The notes below the pieces were generated by a model. That model was not told where the DNA came from. It made no database searches and saw only the letters and a list, made by a program, of their open reading frames with translations. 49,772 bases of DNA from Alphaproteobacteria bacterium. Its GTDB lineage: Bacteria; Pseudomonadota; Alphaproteobacteria; Rs-D84. This document shows, one piece after another, positions 14,533-21,894 of this stretch; the first letter of the stretch is position 1; every line of letters begins with the position of its first letter. Position numbers and translations under genes: made by a program. The stretch lies in the NCBI GenBank assembly GCA_017630405.1, contig JAGBVH010000007.1, positions 70,506-120,277 of the forward strand, read 5' to 3'.

Positions 14533-15275
14533 ATACACATTGTCATATAACCGACAGTTATTGTGACGGGGTTGATGCCGTCATTTCTTGTGCCGCTGAT
14601 GCGGGGGTTGGGGTGCTGATATGCCCAACCGCAGACCCAAGAGATATTCCAACTGCGTTGGCACTGGCGAACAAATACAGTAATGTTTTCGCCACAATCG
14701 GTATACACCCAGAATACATAACCGCAAACCCAGAAGAATATCTGACAGACGAGGTGTTAAGCAACCCACGCGTTGTTGGCGTTGGCGAAATCGGGCTGGA
14801 TTACCACTATGGTGCGGACACAAGAAAACAACAGATTGAATTGTTTGAAAAACAACTGGCAATTGCCAAAAAGCACGCCCTGCCCGTAGCAATCCACACA
14901 CGCGAAGCCGAAGAAGACACCGCAAATATTCTGACCGGCGATGTGCATGGCGTTATGCATTGTTATACCAGTTCATGGGACTTGGCAAAAAAGATGCTGG
15001 ACCGCGGATTTTACTTTTCCGCAAGCGGGATTTTGACATTTAAAAACTCGGCCGAGATTCGTGAAACTTTTGCCAAAATTCCAAACGACAGAATTGTTAT
15101 CGAAACAGATGCACCATATTGTGCGCCTGTACCACACCGCGGCAAAGTATGTGTGCCTGCGATGGTGGTTGAAACCGCGCGCGTACTGGCAGAAGTCAAG
15201 GGATTGGATTTGGGTGCACTTGAAAATATATTGGAAGAAAACACAAAAAAACTGTACCCAAAGATGGGCATATAA
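14523..15275 (+). CDS. tatD: TatD-family metal-dependent DNase
   Basis: 250 residues, a full-length TatD. Metal ligands are visible: H6-x-H8 (DTHCH), E89 in GEIGLDYH, H125 in AIHTR, H146 in HCY and the Asp of ETDAPY near 197. The family are TIM-barrel 3'-5' exonucleases or deoxyribonucleases that act on single-stranded or damaged DNA. It overlaps the holB end by 10 bases, which suggests translational coupling. Last gene of the mtaB operon. Confidence 0.92.
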   Translation: MFIDTHCHITDSYCDGVDAVISCAADAGVGVLICPTADPRDIPTALALANKYSNVFATIGIHPEYITANPEEYLTDEVLSNPRVVGVGEIGLDYHYGADTRKQQIELFEKQLAIAKKHALPVAIHTREAEEDTANILTGDVHGVMHCYTSSWDLAKKMLDRGFYFSASGILTFKNSAEIRETFAKIPNDRIVIETDAPYCAPVPHRGKVCVPAMVVETARVLAEVKGLDLGALENILEENTKKLYPKMGI

Positions 15276-15276
15276 A

Positions 15277-15300
15277 AAACCGCCGATTGGCGGTTTCATG
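15277..15300. terminator. bidirectional terminator
   Basis: Stem AAACCGCC/GGCGGTTT with loop GATT between the stops of tatD and the convergent gene at 15303. The U-tract is strong on the minus strand and weak on the plus strand. Confidence 0.75.
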
Positions 15301-15302
15301 TT

Positions 15303-15782
15303 TTATCGCTGGCGCACCAATACTGGATTTAATGCTTTAGCGGTCAACATATAATTACGATCAAACATTATATACGGACCAAATATACGCATGCGCTGCA
15401 GGTTCTTGTCATTATTTAACTGAATGCGAACACTTGAATCTGGCTGCTTCGCATCATCAATAGTATTAACTTTTGTTTCAAAGCCCATTTTTTTCAGGTA
15501 TTTTTCAACACGGGCGCGCGCCATAATATGCGCATCCGCGATATGCTTTAATTCGCTTTTTAACTTTGGTTCGAACACTACTTCGGCACTATATGTATAT
15601 TGATGTGTACGCGCGATTGCAATATGATTGATTTGATACAGCGCTTCAACACGGCCAAGACCATACCACAACTGCTTGAACCATGGCACCGCTGGCATAT
15701 CCGGCTGCTGCACCATATTTTCATTTATTGTTTCGTCGCAAACTGTATCGACTGAATAAATTGGTCCATCTGCCATTTCCAT
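15303..15782 (-). CDS. hypothetical protein
   Basis: 159 residues, not recognised, with no signal peptide. It has an acidic, probably flexible N-terminus, then an aromatic block (W-F-K-Q-L-W-Y-G-L-G), then a mixed helix and strand region (VFEPKLKSELKHIADAHIMARARVEKYLKKMG) and a basic C-terminus. It could be a small RNA- or ribosome-associated protein, but nothing proves this. The start has AAAGGAA at 5 bases. It is transcribed from a promoter that shares its -35 box with smpB, so the two genes may be balanced against each other. Confidence 0.72.
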   Translation of the reverse strand: MEMADGPIYSVDTVCDETINENMVQQPDMPAVPWFKQLWYGLGRVEALYQINHIAIARTHQYTYSAEVVFEPKLKSELKHIADAHIMARARVEKYLKKMGFETKVNTIDDAKQPDSSVRIQLNNDKNLQRMRIFGPYIMFDRNYMLTAKALNPVLVRQR

Positions 15783-15821
15783 TTTTGTTCCTTTTTCTGT
15801 TTTTATTTATTTTTCGACGAC

Positions 15822-15872
15822 ATATTAGCACCCGCGATTAAATTTGCAATCTTTTAATTATTGGTGTAAAAT
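15822..15872. promoter_or_regulatory. divergent promoters sharing one palindromic -35 box
   Basis: TTGCAA (15844-15849) is its own reverse complement. Rightward it sits 17 bp from TAAAAT (15867-15872) for smpB; leftward it sits 16 bp from TAATAT (15827-15822) for the gene at 15782. The two promoters cannot be occupied through the same -35 box at once. Confidence 0.6.
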
Positions 15873-15881
15873 AACCCCGTT

Positions 15882-16352
15882 ATGGTAAGACAAATTATTA
15901 AATCAGGTCAGGTTTCAGAAAACCGCAAAGCGCGGTTTAATTATGCTATCGAAGATACTATCGAGGCTGGTATATCACTGACCGGTGCGGAAATTAAATC
16001 TATTCGATATGGGTTGGTGACAATCGTTGATGGCTTTGTTCAGCGGCGCGGAGACAACCTGTTTCTGGCTGGGGTCGAGGTACAAAAACTGCCCACTGCC
16101 GCACGCATAGTTAATTTTGACGAACGCCGCAGCCGTCAGTTGTTGTTGCACCGCAATCAAATTAACAGATTGATTGGTAAATTACAGGAAAAAGGCGCAA
16201 CAATTGTACCACTTAAACTGTACTTTAATAATCGTGGCAAATTAAAGGTGTTGCTTGGCATCGGATACGGAAAAAATAAAGTTGATAAACGCCAAACAAT
16301 CAAGCAACGCGAATGGGATAAAAACAAGGCCCGAATATTGAAAGGGAATTAA
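15882..16352 (+). CDS. smpB: SsrA-binding protein SmpB
   Basis: 156 residues. Partner of tmRNA in rescue of stalled ribosomes. The family markers are clear: E-N-R-K-A-R-F-N-Y-A-I-E-D-T at residues 13-26, A-G-I-S-L-T-G-A-E-I-K-S-I-R, L-L-L-H-R-N-Q-I near 88, P-L-K-L-Y-F-N-N-R-G and G-Y-G-K-N-K-V-D-K-R. The C-terminal tail is basic, as needed to mimic an mRNA in the ribosome. The start is 9 bases after the -10 box with no ribosome binding site, so the mRNA is probably leaderless. No tmRNA gene is seen next to it. Confidence 0.95.
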   Translation: MVRQIIKSGQVSENRKARFNYAIEDTIEAGISLTGAEIKSIRYGLVTIVDGFVQRRGDNLFLAGVEVQKLPTAARIVNFDERRSRQLLLHRNQINRLIGKLQEKGATIVPLKLYFNNRGKLKVLLGIGYGKNKVDKRQTIKQREWDKNKARILKGN

Positions 16353-16354
16353 AT

Positions 16355-16389
16355 AAAACAAGCCATCGAAAACGATGGCTTGTTTTATT
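16355..16389 (+). terminator. intrinsic terminator of smpB
   Basis: A 14-bp perfect stem AAAACAAGCCATCG/CGATGGCTTGTTTT with loop AAAA, right after the smpB stop. Confidence 0.85.
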
Positions 16390-16392
16390 GCG

Positions 16393-16428
16393 AAACAAAA
16401 CCCGCCAAAGGCGGGCTTTGTTTTTTTT
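16393..16428 (-). terminator. terminator of rpsD
   Basis: Core CCCGCC/GGCGGG with flanking AAACAAA/TTTGTTT pairs between smpB and rpsD. Read leftward it ends in TTTTGTTT; it also has a long T-run rightward, so it may work both ways. Confidence 0.8.
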
Positions 16429-16438
16429 CCTTTCTCTA

Positions 16439-17071
16439 TTAACGAGAATAGAATTCGACAATCAATTCTGGCGACATCTGAACCGGATATGGAACGTCTT
16501 CGAACGCAGGAACGCGAACGAATGTCGCTGTGAAGTTTGCGCTATCAACGGATACATAGTCTGCAAAGTTGCGTTCTGCAGATTCCAATGCCAAAACAAC
16601 CAATGGCATCTGTTTTGCTTTTTCGCTGACTGTGATAACATCACCTGGGTTTACACGATAAGAAGCAATCTTAACGCGTTTGCCGTTAACATTGATGTGA
16701 CCATGGCTGACCAACTGACGAGCAGAGAACACAGTTGGTGCCAATTTTGCACGATATACAACTGCATCCAAACGGCGTTCCAGCAAACCAATCAAGTTTT
16801 CTGGTGTGTCGCCCTTCATATTGTCAGCTTCCAGATAATATGCACGGAACTTCTTTTCACCGATGTTGCCATAGTAACCTTTTAATGTCTGCTTAGCGCG
16901 CATCTGTTTTGCGTAATCAGAAGAATTACCACCACGAGATGTTGGACCATGCTGACCAGGTTTGTATTTACGTTTGTTAAATGGGGATTTAGCCTGACCC
17001 CACAAGTTTACGCCCAATGAACGAGCGATTTTCAATTTGCGTGTGCTACGCTTTGCACCAGCTCTTGCCAT
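16439..17071 (-). CDS. rpsD: 30S ribosomal protein S4
   Basis: 210 residues, slightly longer than the usual 205. Family markers: K-I-A-R-S-L-G-V-N-L-W-G, Y-K-P-G-Q-H-G, the segment L-E-R-R-L-D-A-V-V-Y-R near 96-106, and the S4 RNA-binding domain A-R-Q-L-V-S-H-G-H-I-x-V-N-G. S4 starts assembly of the 30S body by binding 16S rRNA. The start has AAAGGA upstream. It follows the PHP gene with a 119-base gap that holds its own promoter and a leader with inverted repeats, consistent with autoregulation known for S4 elsewhere. Confidence 0.96.
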   Translation of the reverse strand: MARAGAKRSTRKLKIARSLGVNLWGQAKSPFNKRKYKPGQHGPTSRGGNSSDYAKQMRAKQTLKGYYGNIGEKKFRAYYLEADNMKGDTPENLIGLLERRLDAVVYRAKLAPTVFSARQLVSHGHINVNGKRVKIASYRVNPGDVITVSEKAKQMPLVVLALESAERNFADYVSVDSANFTATFVRVPAFEDVPYPVQMSPELIVEFYSR

Positions 17072-17216
17072 TTTTTATCCTTTTATTTTGGTTTTTAGGT
17101 GCCGAGTCTTTAGAACAGAATCCTTATCACAAGTGGGACCAAAAAAAGCACCACCGTTTAATCAGTTCTGATTACCCAGCGAGCCCTAGTTTATAGGCTT
17201 TTTTTCGAAAAATCAA
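17072..17216 (-). promoter_or_regulatory. rpsD promoter region and 5' leader
   Basis: A TATAAA box (17195-17190) with an upstream ACTTGATT (17218-17211) overlaps the end of the PHP gene. The leader of roughly 110 bases has the inverted repeat AATCAG/CTGATT (17160-17173) and a longer-range pair GGTGC/GCACC. Spacing is not ideal, so the promoter is tentative. Confidence 0.4.
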
Positions 17217-18051
17217 GTATTTTTTGAAGATTTGTAAAGTTTTTTATGCCGTTTTGGCGCGCCATATCGTATGCCGTTTCAAAACTTGCCGCAATTTGCG
17301 ATATGTGATGTGCATCATCGGACAGCAATACAGGCACCCTGTACACTGCCACCATTTTTATAATATCCGGACCCGGATATGGCTGGTCGCCCACCTGTTT
17401 ATAGCCACTGGTATTGATTTCGATTGCGTTTTTGGCATTGACGATTGCGACAATTGCTTCTTCTTTGACACCCGCCCACTTTGATTCCATACCCAACCCG
17501 CGCTTTTTAGGCAAATCAAGGTGTGCCAACCAGTTAAACAGGCCGCTTTGCGCCAGTTTTATGATATTGGCCCAGTATTGTTCCAGCATTTGGTCGCGAA
17601 CATCCGGCGTGGCCTTGGCCATATCGTGTACATTATAGACCGCCCCACCCTGTTCCACAAAATGCGCGGAACCGATTAAATAATCAGGACGCAAAATATT
17701 ATATACGCGTTCAAAGCCGTCACGCCACTGGTCGGTTGGGAAATAATCAACCTCCATCCCGCGAAGGATGCGAATATCTGGATTTTTATCCTGCAGACGC
17801 GCCAATTCTTCATAATGTGGCACAAAACGCGATAAGGCCTCGTCAAAATCCGATGAATACATTTGACCGTATCCGCCGCGAACTGCCGCCTCGTACAATG
17901 GATTTTGCTTGATTGTTGGATGAACAATAAAGTGATTTGATATACCAATTGTCTTGAATCCCGATGCGCGGGCAGCTTCTATCATTTCGGCCGCGGTATT
18001 GCGACCATCAAATTCATTTGTATGTGTATGGAGTGTAAAATCTTGAATCAT
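17191..18051 (-). CDS. PHP-domain histidinol-phosphatase-like hydrolase
   Basis: 286 residues. The first PHP motif is D-F-T-L-H-T-H-T-N with metal ligands H8 and H10. Further ligands are seen in G-I-S-N-H, L-R-G-M-E-V-D-Y, I-G-S-A-H-F, L-A-H-L-D and S-D-D-A-H. This pattern fits the HisK-type PHP phosphatases, which hydrolyse histidinol phosphate, though members with other phosphoester substrates exist. No histidine-synthesis gene is near, so the substrate is unsure. Cytoplasmic, metal-dependent. It lies upstream of rpsD on the same strand. Confidence 0.8.
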   Translation of the reverse strand: MIQDFTLHTHTNEFDGRNTAAEMIEAARASGFKTIGISNHFIVHPTIKQNPLYEAAVRGGYGQMYSSDFDEALSRFVPHYEELARLQDKNPDIRILRGMEVDYFPTDQWRDGFERVYNILRPDYLIGSAHFVEQGGAVYNVHDMAKATPDVRDQMLEQYWANIIKLAQSGLFNWLAHLDLPKKRGLGMESKWAGVKEEAIVAIVNAKNAIEINTSGYKQVGDQPYPGPDIIKMVAVYRVPVLLSDDAHHISQIAASFETAYDMARQNGIKNFTNLQKILDFSKKSL

Positions 18052-18157
18052 AATGTTGTTATTTTATTACAAAAATGGTGGTTTTCAAGTATTTTGAAAA
18101 ATATTAAAAAAAGTACTTGCATTTGTTAAAAAGATATGTCAATATATACCACGCAAT

Positions 18158-18234
18158 GCGAGCGTAGCTCAGTTGGCTAGAGCGCAACCTTGCCAAGGTT
18201 GAGGTCGAGGGTTCGAGCCCCTTTGCTCGCACCA
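18158..18234 (+). tRNA. tRNA-Gly (anticodon GCC)
   Basis: 77 bases with encoded CCA. Acceptor GCGAGCG/TGCTCGC, D-arm AGCTCAGTTGGCTAGAGC, anticodon stem AACCTT-GCC-AAGGTT, T-arm GAGGGTTCGAGCCCC. A TTGCAT box at 18117-18122 and AATATATA near 18141 are the likely promoter. Confidence 0.96.
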
Positions 18235-18241
18235 AAATTTG

Positions 18242-18271
18242 AAAAACCGTCCGAATGGGCGGTTTTTTTTA
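18242..18271 (+). terminator. terminator of tRNA-Gly
   Basis: Stem AAAAACCGTCC/GGGCGGTTTTT with one G-T pair and loop GAAT, then a T-run, 7 bases after the tRNA. Confidence 0.85.
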
Positions 18272-18279
18272 TTTTGTCA

Positions 18280-18297
18280 GCAAAGGGGCTCGAACCC
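18280..18297 (-). repeat. inverted copy of the tRNA-Gly T-arm and 3' end
   Basis: These 18 bases are the exact reverse complement of 18209-18226 inside tRNA-Gly (GGGTTCGAGCCCCTTTGC). The copy lies just past the tRNA terminator. It may be a relic of a duplicated tRNA or of an insertion; it cannot be a complete tRNA. Confidence 0.7.
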
Positions 18298-18304
18298 GCC
18301 CTTA

Positions 18305-18331
18305 TAAAAAATCCCCCAATCGGGGGATTTA
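18305..18331 (-). terminator. terminator of the cold-shock gene
   Basis: Stem AATCCCCC/GGGGGATT (18310-18317/18322-18329), loop AATC, with a U-tract on the minus strand. Confidence 0.85.
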
Positions 18332-18347
18332 ATTTTTTCCGATAAAA

Positions 18348-18689
18348 TTATTTTTTCCAGAAAGCAAATCCGCGGCGAGTTGATTTTTCTTCGCGCTGTT
18401 TTCTGTCCTCTATCGCGCGGCGGCGTTCGGCACGACGTTCCTGAAAACGACGGGCGGATTCTTCGTCACGCTGAATCAATGTAATAGTTGTGGCAGACAA
18501 TTTATCATTGCGAACTTCTTCTTCGAATTCAACGATGTCGTTTTCGTTCAAAAAGCGAATGCCCGCAGCCTTTAATGAACTGGAATGAACAAATACATCA
18601 TCTGTGTTGCCATTTTCATTTGGAGTGTCCGGCGTAATAAAACCAAAGCACTTTTTACCATTGTACCATTTTACTTTTCCTTGACGCAT
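18348..18689 (-). CDS. cold-shock domain protein with charged C-terminal tail
   Basis: 113 residues. Residues 1-70 form a cold-shock domain: G-K-V-K-W-Y-N-G-K-K-C-F-G-F-I (RNP1-type) and D-V-F-V-H-S-S-S-L (RNP2). It should bind single-stranded RNA or DNA in the cytoplasm. The last 40 residues (from about 73) are rich in Arg, Glu and Lys and likely helical or disordered; classical CspA proteins of about 70 residues lack this. The leader of about 120 bases contains the inverted repeat GGTTCT/AGAACC (18717-18722/18735-18740), and long leaders often control cold-shock genes. It may be the last gene of the lysS transcript or have its own promoter. Confidence 0.88.
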   Translation of the reverse strand: MRQGKVKWYNGKKCFGFITPDTPNENGNTDDVFVHSSSLKAAGIRFLNENDIVEFEEEVRNDKLSATTITLIQRDEESARRFQERRAERRRAIEDRKQREEKSTRRGFAFWKK

Positions 18690-18809
18690 AATCCTATCCT
18701 TTCCTTATGCTGTTATGGTTCTGTTAGTCCCTTAAGAACCTGATTTAATTTTGACATTTTTATGCGACTAAAGCAAGGGGAATGATTACATGGTCAGGAA
18801 TCTTGTATT

Positions 18810-20210
18810 TTACTGCTTCTTGTAATAGCGCTGAATTTCGTTCATTACAAAATTAAACAGTTTTTCCGACTGACTGTTAGGTGGCATCGTCCAATCGCGC
18901 TGCATATAAGGCATAGCAGCAATCAGAACAAAGCGCGCCATATAACGGAAAATCTTGCTGACCTGACCGCGCGAAAGCTTTGTTGGGGCGTTTTCAATAT
19001 AAAACACTTCGTTTTCAATCGCATCGTCCAGTTTTTCAATGATGTTATCAAGAACCTTTTGCGGATAATACAATTTACATTCGTGTGGAAAACCTTCGAA
19101 TATCGAAACATTGTTGTTGCGCGAATATAAAATATTCCAGCCCACGCGTTCGAATAAATCTGATAAGCAGTCGCAAATCATACGATTATAGGACTTAACA
19201 CCATTTTCCATGTAATTTGCCAACTGCGCTTCCATATTATCAGACTTGACATTTTTGCTTTTACGGGCGGCCTCGTACACATCGTGGGTTTTGCTTTCAA
19301 AACCAAAAAATGTACGAACCTGACAGATGATTTCCATTGGAATAACCGAGGTACCATGACCAATATTCAAAATAATCTTGGCATCACGATAATTACGCGG
19401 ATTGGCCATATCATAGAATTTATCACGATTGGAAATAATGCGTTCCGGCATCATTTCATATAAACGCTCTATAAATGTTCTAGCCTGAGGAATCAAATCA
19501 AACAAACACTTAACGCGCCAAACATCCTGAAGACGCAGATGCGGCTTTTCAATTTTATCCAATGCGCGAACCAAATCTGCGGCAATCTTTTCATGACCGC
19601 GACCAATAAGCCCCAGCACCGTTTCTGATGCATCGGTAATAAAACGCTGCCTAAAGGTTTCACGAATTTTATCAGAAATCGCACGTGCCGAAGCCTCGCG
19701 CCCATGCGAAACCAGCACATCATGAGCAGCATGCGCTACATCACGAATATAGTCATCATAATATTTGCCGGTAATTTTATCCAAGGCGCGCTTGACACTC
19801 TTTTGCGCACCAACAATTACTGTGACAATTGACGATACAGACAAATCAATTTTATGACCAGCGGAACTGGTAAAAAACTGATTACGCATAGGGTCCATAT
19901 CCAGTCGATGATTTACGATATAGGGGGACAATGGATTGATATCTGCGATACGAATATTGTCATCCAACACAGTATCGGTGGCATAGTCGTATTTCGCAAC
20001 CGCAGCCTTGGGCGCGCCAAAACATTTGCCAAGAACATAGAATATTTCGCGGAACCAAGACATACTGTCCGAATACAACGCGTTAAGATATTCGGCAGCC
20101 TCGGCATTGATGCGACCGGTTTCCAAGGCCTTGTCAATAAATGCCAGATTCTTGCTGTCGTTTTCCGTTGCCAGTTCCTGTGCCCAGTTATCCGAGCCTA
20201 TGTTAGACAT
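18810..20210 (-). CDS. unknown protein with RelA/SpoT-like nucleotidyltransferase pattern
   Basis: 466 residues, not matched with certainty. Residues 225-315 resemble the RelA/SpoT synthetase fold in order: R-L-Q-D-V-W-R-V-K-C-L-F (compare D-x-x-G-x-R), D263 in N-R-D-K-F-Y, N-P-R-N-Y-R-D-A-K at 270-278 (compare K-x-x-G-Y-R), M-E-I-I-C-Q-V-R-T at 292-300 (compare E-x-Q-I-R-T) and H309-x2-Y312. The N-terminal 220 residues and C-terminal 150 residues are mainly helical and unrecognised. Catalysis is uncertain because the match is distant. It starts 20 bases after lysS with AGGGGG upstream, so the two are co-transcribed. If real, a link between Lys-tRNA supply and alarmone metabolism would make sense. 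Confidence 0.7.
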   Translation of the reverse strand: MSNIGSDNWAQELATENDSKNLAFIDKALETGRINAEAAEYLNALYSDSMSWFREIFYVLGKCFGAPKAAVAKYDYATDTVLDDNIRIADINPLSPYIVNHRLDMDPMRNQFFTSSAGHKIDLSVSSIVTVIVGAQKSVKRALDKITGKYYDDYIRDVAHAAHDVLVSHGREASARAISDKIRETFRQRFITDASETVLGLIGRGHEKIAADLVRALDKIEKPHLRLQDVWRVKCLFDLIPQARTFIERLYEMMPERIISNRDKFYDMANPRNYRDAKIILNIGHGTSVIPMEIICQVRTFFGFESKTHDVYEAARKSKNVKSDNMEAQLANYMENGVKSYNRMICDCLSDLFERVGWNILYSRNNNVSIFEGFPHECKLYYPQKVLDNIIEKLDDAIENEVFYIENAPTKLSRGQVSKIFRYMARFVLIAAMPYMQRDWTMPPNSQSEKLFNFVMNEIQRYYKKQ

Positions 20211-20229
20211 ATTATGCCCCCTGCTTTTA

Positions 20230-21696
20230 TTATTTCATCATTGGGAACAAGACGATATCGCGCGCAGTTGGCTGATTAAATATGATGCATGCCAATCTGT
20301 CCACGCCCATACCCACACCAGAGATTGGCGGGAATCCATGTTCCATCGCACGAACAAAGTCGTTGTCTGGGTTAAATGCTTCTTCGTCACCATCGGCGAT
20401 ATTGCGCGCCTGTTCTTCGAATGCTGCCAACTGCTGGATTGGGTTTACCAATTCTGAATAACCCTTGCAGATTTCCGCACCACATACCAACAACTGGTAC
20501 ATATCAATACGACGTTCATCAGCATCATTACGACGCGCCAATGGTACCATATATGCAGGATAATTATACAAGAATGTAGGCTGTACAATACTGCCACGAA
20601 TCTTGCGCTTGTAAACATAGTCAACCAATGTTGGGATTGACTTCAAATCTTCCAATTCAGCCATTGGGAACATACCAGCATCAACCAATTTCTGGCGCAG
20701 AACATTTACATCATCAAATTCCAGAATGTCACAACCAAAGAATTCATTCATCTTGGCTGTATAATCTATCATTTCATACTTGCTGAAATCCAATTCAGTG
20801 CCTTGGTATTCGATTTGTAATGTGCCACGGCATTTCATCAACAATTCTTGAATCAGTTCCCATGTGAACTTGATATTATCATTAAAGTCCCAATAAGCAG
20901 CATACCATTCAACCATGGTGAATTCCTGAAGGTGGGTTGCGTCCATACCTTCGTTACGGAAGTCCTTGGCCACTTCATATACGCGGTCAAAACCGGCACC
21001 GATTGCCTGCTTCAAGAACAATTCTGGGGAAATACGCAACTGGAAGTCCGCATCCAACGCATTGTGATGAGTTGTAAATGGACGCGCCGCCGCACCAGAT
21101 GCAATATTCTGCAGGATTGGTGTTTCGATTTCCAAGAAACCGTTGCGGTTCATATAATCACGCCAATATTGTGTCATTTTAAAGCGGCCCAGCAAGGCAT
21201 TGCGCGCTTCGGGATTAGAAATAATATCCAGATAACGCTGACGATATCTTGTTTCCATATCGGTCAAACCATGATATTTTTCAGGCAATGGGCGCAAAGC
21301 CTTGGCCAAAATTTCATAGTTTGATACCTTGACAGTCAATTCACCTGCAGTTGTGTGATACAATTCACCTGTGATACCAATAAAGTCACCAAGGTCAACA
21401 TTTGCCTTCATAAACTTGTAATTTTCTTCGCCCAATTCTTCGCGCGACATAGAAAACTGAATTTCACCGTCAATGTCATAAATACGACCAAACATCAATT
21501 TGCCCAGCCAACGCAAAGCCGTCACACGCCCCGCCAATTTAACAGGTATGCCATCCGCCAAATCACGTGCCGCCGCAATCGTATGAGTGCGATCAAATTT
21601 ATCCTTCCATACTACACCATCACGGGCGCGAATATTTTCCGCCTTTTGCAGGCGCGCTTCTAATTCGTTGGTTGATATTTGTACTTTTTCTGACAT
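20230..21696 (-). CDS. lysS: lysyl-tRNA synthetase, class II
   Basis: 488 residues, usual length. An N-terminal OB-fold anticodon domain (about 50-150) is followed by the class II catalytic core. Motif 2 is in F-R-N-E-G-M-D near 260-266, and motif 3 is G-M-G-V-D-R-L near 463-469. R-I-S-P-E-L-F-L-K-Q and E-I-C-K-G-Y-S-E-L-V-N are typical of LysRS. It charges tRNA-Lys with lysine in the cytoplasm. The GNEG region reads E-G-M-D-A-T-H-L-Q-E-F-T, slightly unlike the usual R-H-N-P-E-F-T. It is preceded by an attenuator-like leader (21731-21859). Confidence 0.95.
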   Translation of the reverse strand: MSEKVQISTNELEARLQKAENIRARDGVVWKDKFDRTHTIAAARDLADGIPVKLAGRVTALRWLGKLMFGRIYDIDGEIQFSMSREELGEENYKFMKANVDLGDFIGITGELYHTTAGELTVKVSNYEILAKALRPLPEKYHGLTDMETRYRQRYLDIISNPEARNALLGRFKMTQYWRDYMNRNGFLEIETPILQNIASGAAARPFTTHHNALDADFQLRISPELFLKQAIGAGFDRVYEVAKDFRNEGMDATHLQEFTMVEWYAAYWDFNDNIKFTWELIQELLMKCRGTLQIEYQGTELDFSKYEMIDYTAKMNEFFGCDILEFDDVNVLRQKLVDAGMFPMAELEDLKSIPTLVDYVYKRKIRGSIVQPTFLYNYPAYMVPLARRNDADERRIDMYQLLVCGAEICKGYSELVNPIQQLAAFEEQARNIADGDEEAFNPDNDFVRAMEHGFPPISGVGMGVDRLACIIFNQPTARDIVLFPMMK

Positions 21697-21730
21697 TTTT
21701 TGTTTCCCTTGCTCTTCTTTTTTTTACATT

Positions 21731-21761
21731 AAAAAAACGGACGCGAAAAAGGTGCGTCCGT
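21731..21761 (-). terminator. intrinsic terminator in the lysS leader
   Basis: 8-bp perfect stem ACGGACGC/GCGTCCGT (21754-21761 and 21737-21744) followed by seven U on the minus strand, 35 bases before the lysS start and downstream of a promoter. Its first arm can also pair with GTGCGACC at 21782-21775. Confidence 0.8.
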
Positions 21762-21782
21762 CATTTAACCTGATGGTCGCAC
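21752..21782 (-). promoter_or_regulatory. antiterminator of the lysS leader
   Basis: GTGCGACC (21782-21775) can pair with GGACGCAC (21759-21752) through 5 bp, an A-A mismatch and 2 bp. This ties up the 5' arm of the terminator and would permit read-through into lysS. Confidence 0.5.
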
Positions 21783-21788
21783 ATTCAA

Positions 21789-21815
21789 TTAAAAACGTTT
21801 TTTCAAATTTAACAT
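21789..21815 (-). CDS. putative lysS leader peptide (MLNLKKRF)
   Basis: Eight codons, M-L-N-L-K-K-R-F, then TAA. Two adjacent AAA Lys codons (21803-21798) precede the antiterminator. The stop lies 6 bases before it, so a ribosome reaching the stop would cover the antiterminator arm, while one stalled at the Lys codons would leave it free. The ribosome binding site is weak, and the peptide is too short to be proven by sequence alone. Confidence 0.45.
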   Translation of the reverse strand: MLNLKKRF

Positions 21816-21853
21816 AGTTTTACTTTTTCTGTTAGACCTGCCTGTTTTTCGTG

Positions 21854-21880
21854 ATTATATTATTAATAATAAAATCACAA
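21854..21880 (-). promoter_or_regulatory. promoter of the lysS leader
   Basis: Minus-strand TATAAT (21859-21854) with TTGTGA (21880-21875) at a short 15-bp spacing. The predicted start near 21847 gives a 150-base leader. Confidence 0.5.
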
Positions 21881-21894
21881 AAGTAAAGAATTAA

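Noticed and set aside
15783-16438. tmRNA gene next to smpB
   Set aside because: No tRNA-like alanine ends or tag frame found around smpB.
21697-21859. T-box riboswitch before lysS
   Set aside because: No T-box sequence or specifier stem is visible; the leader-peptide arrangement explains the region better.
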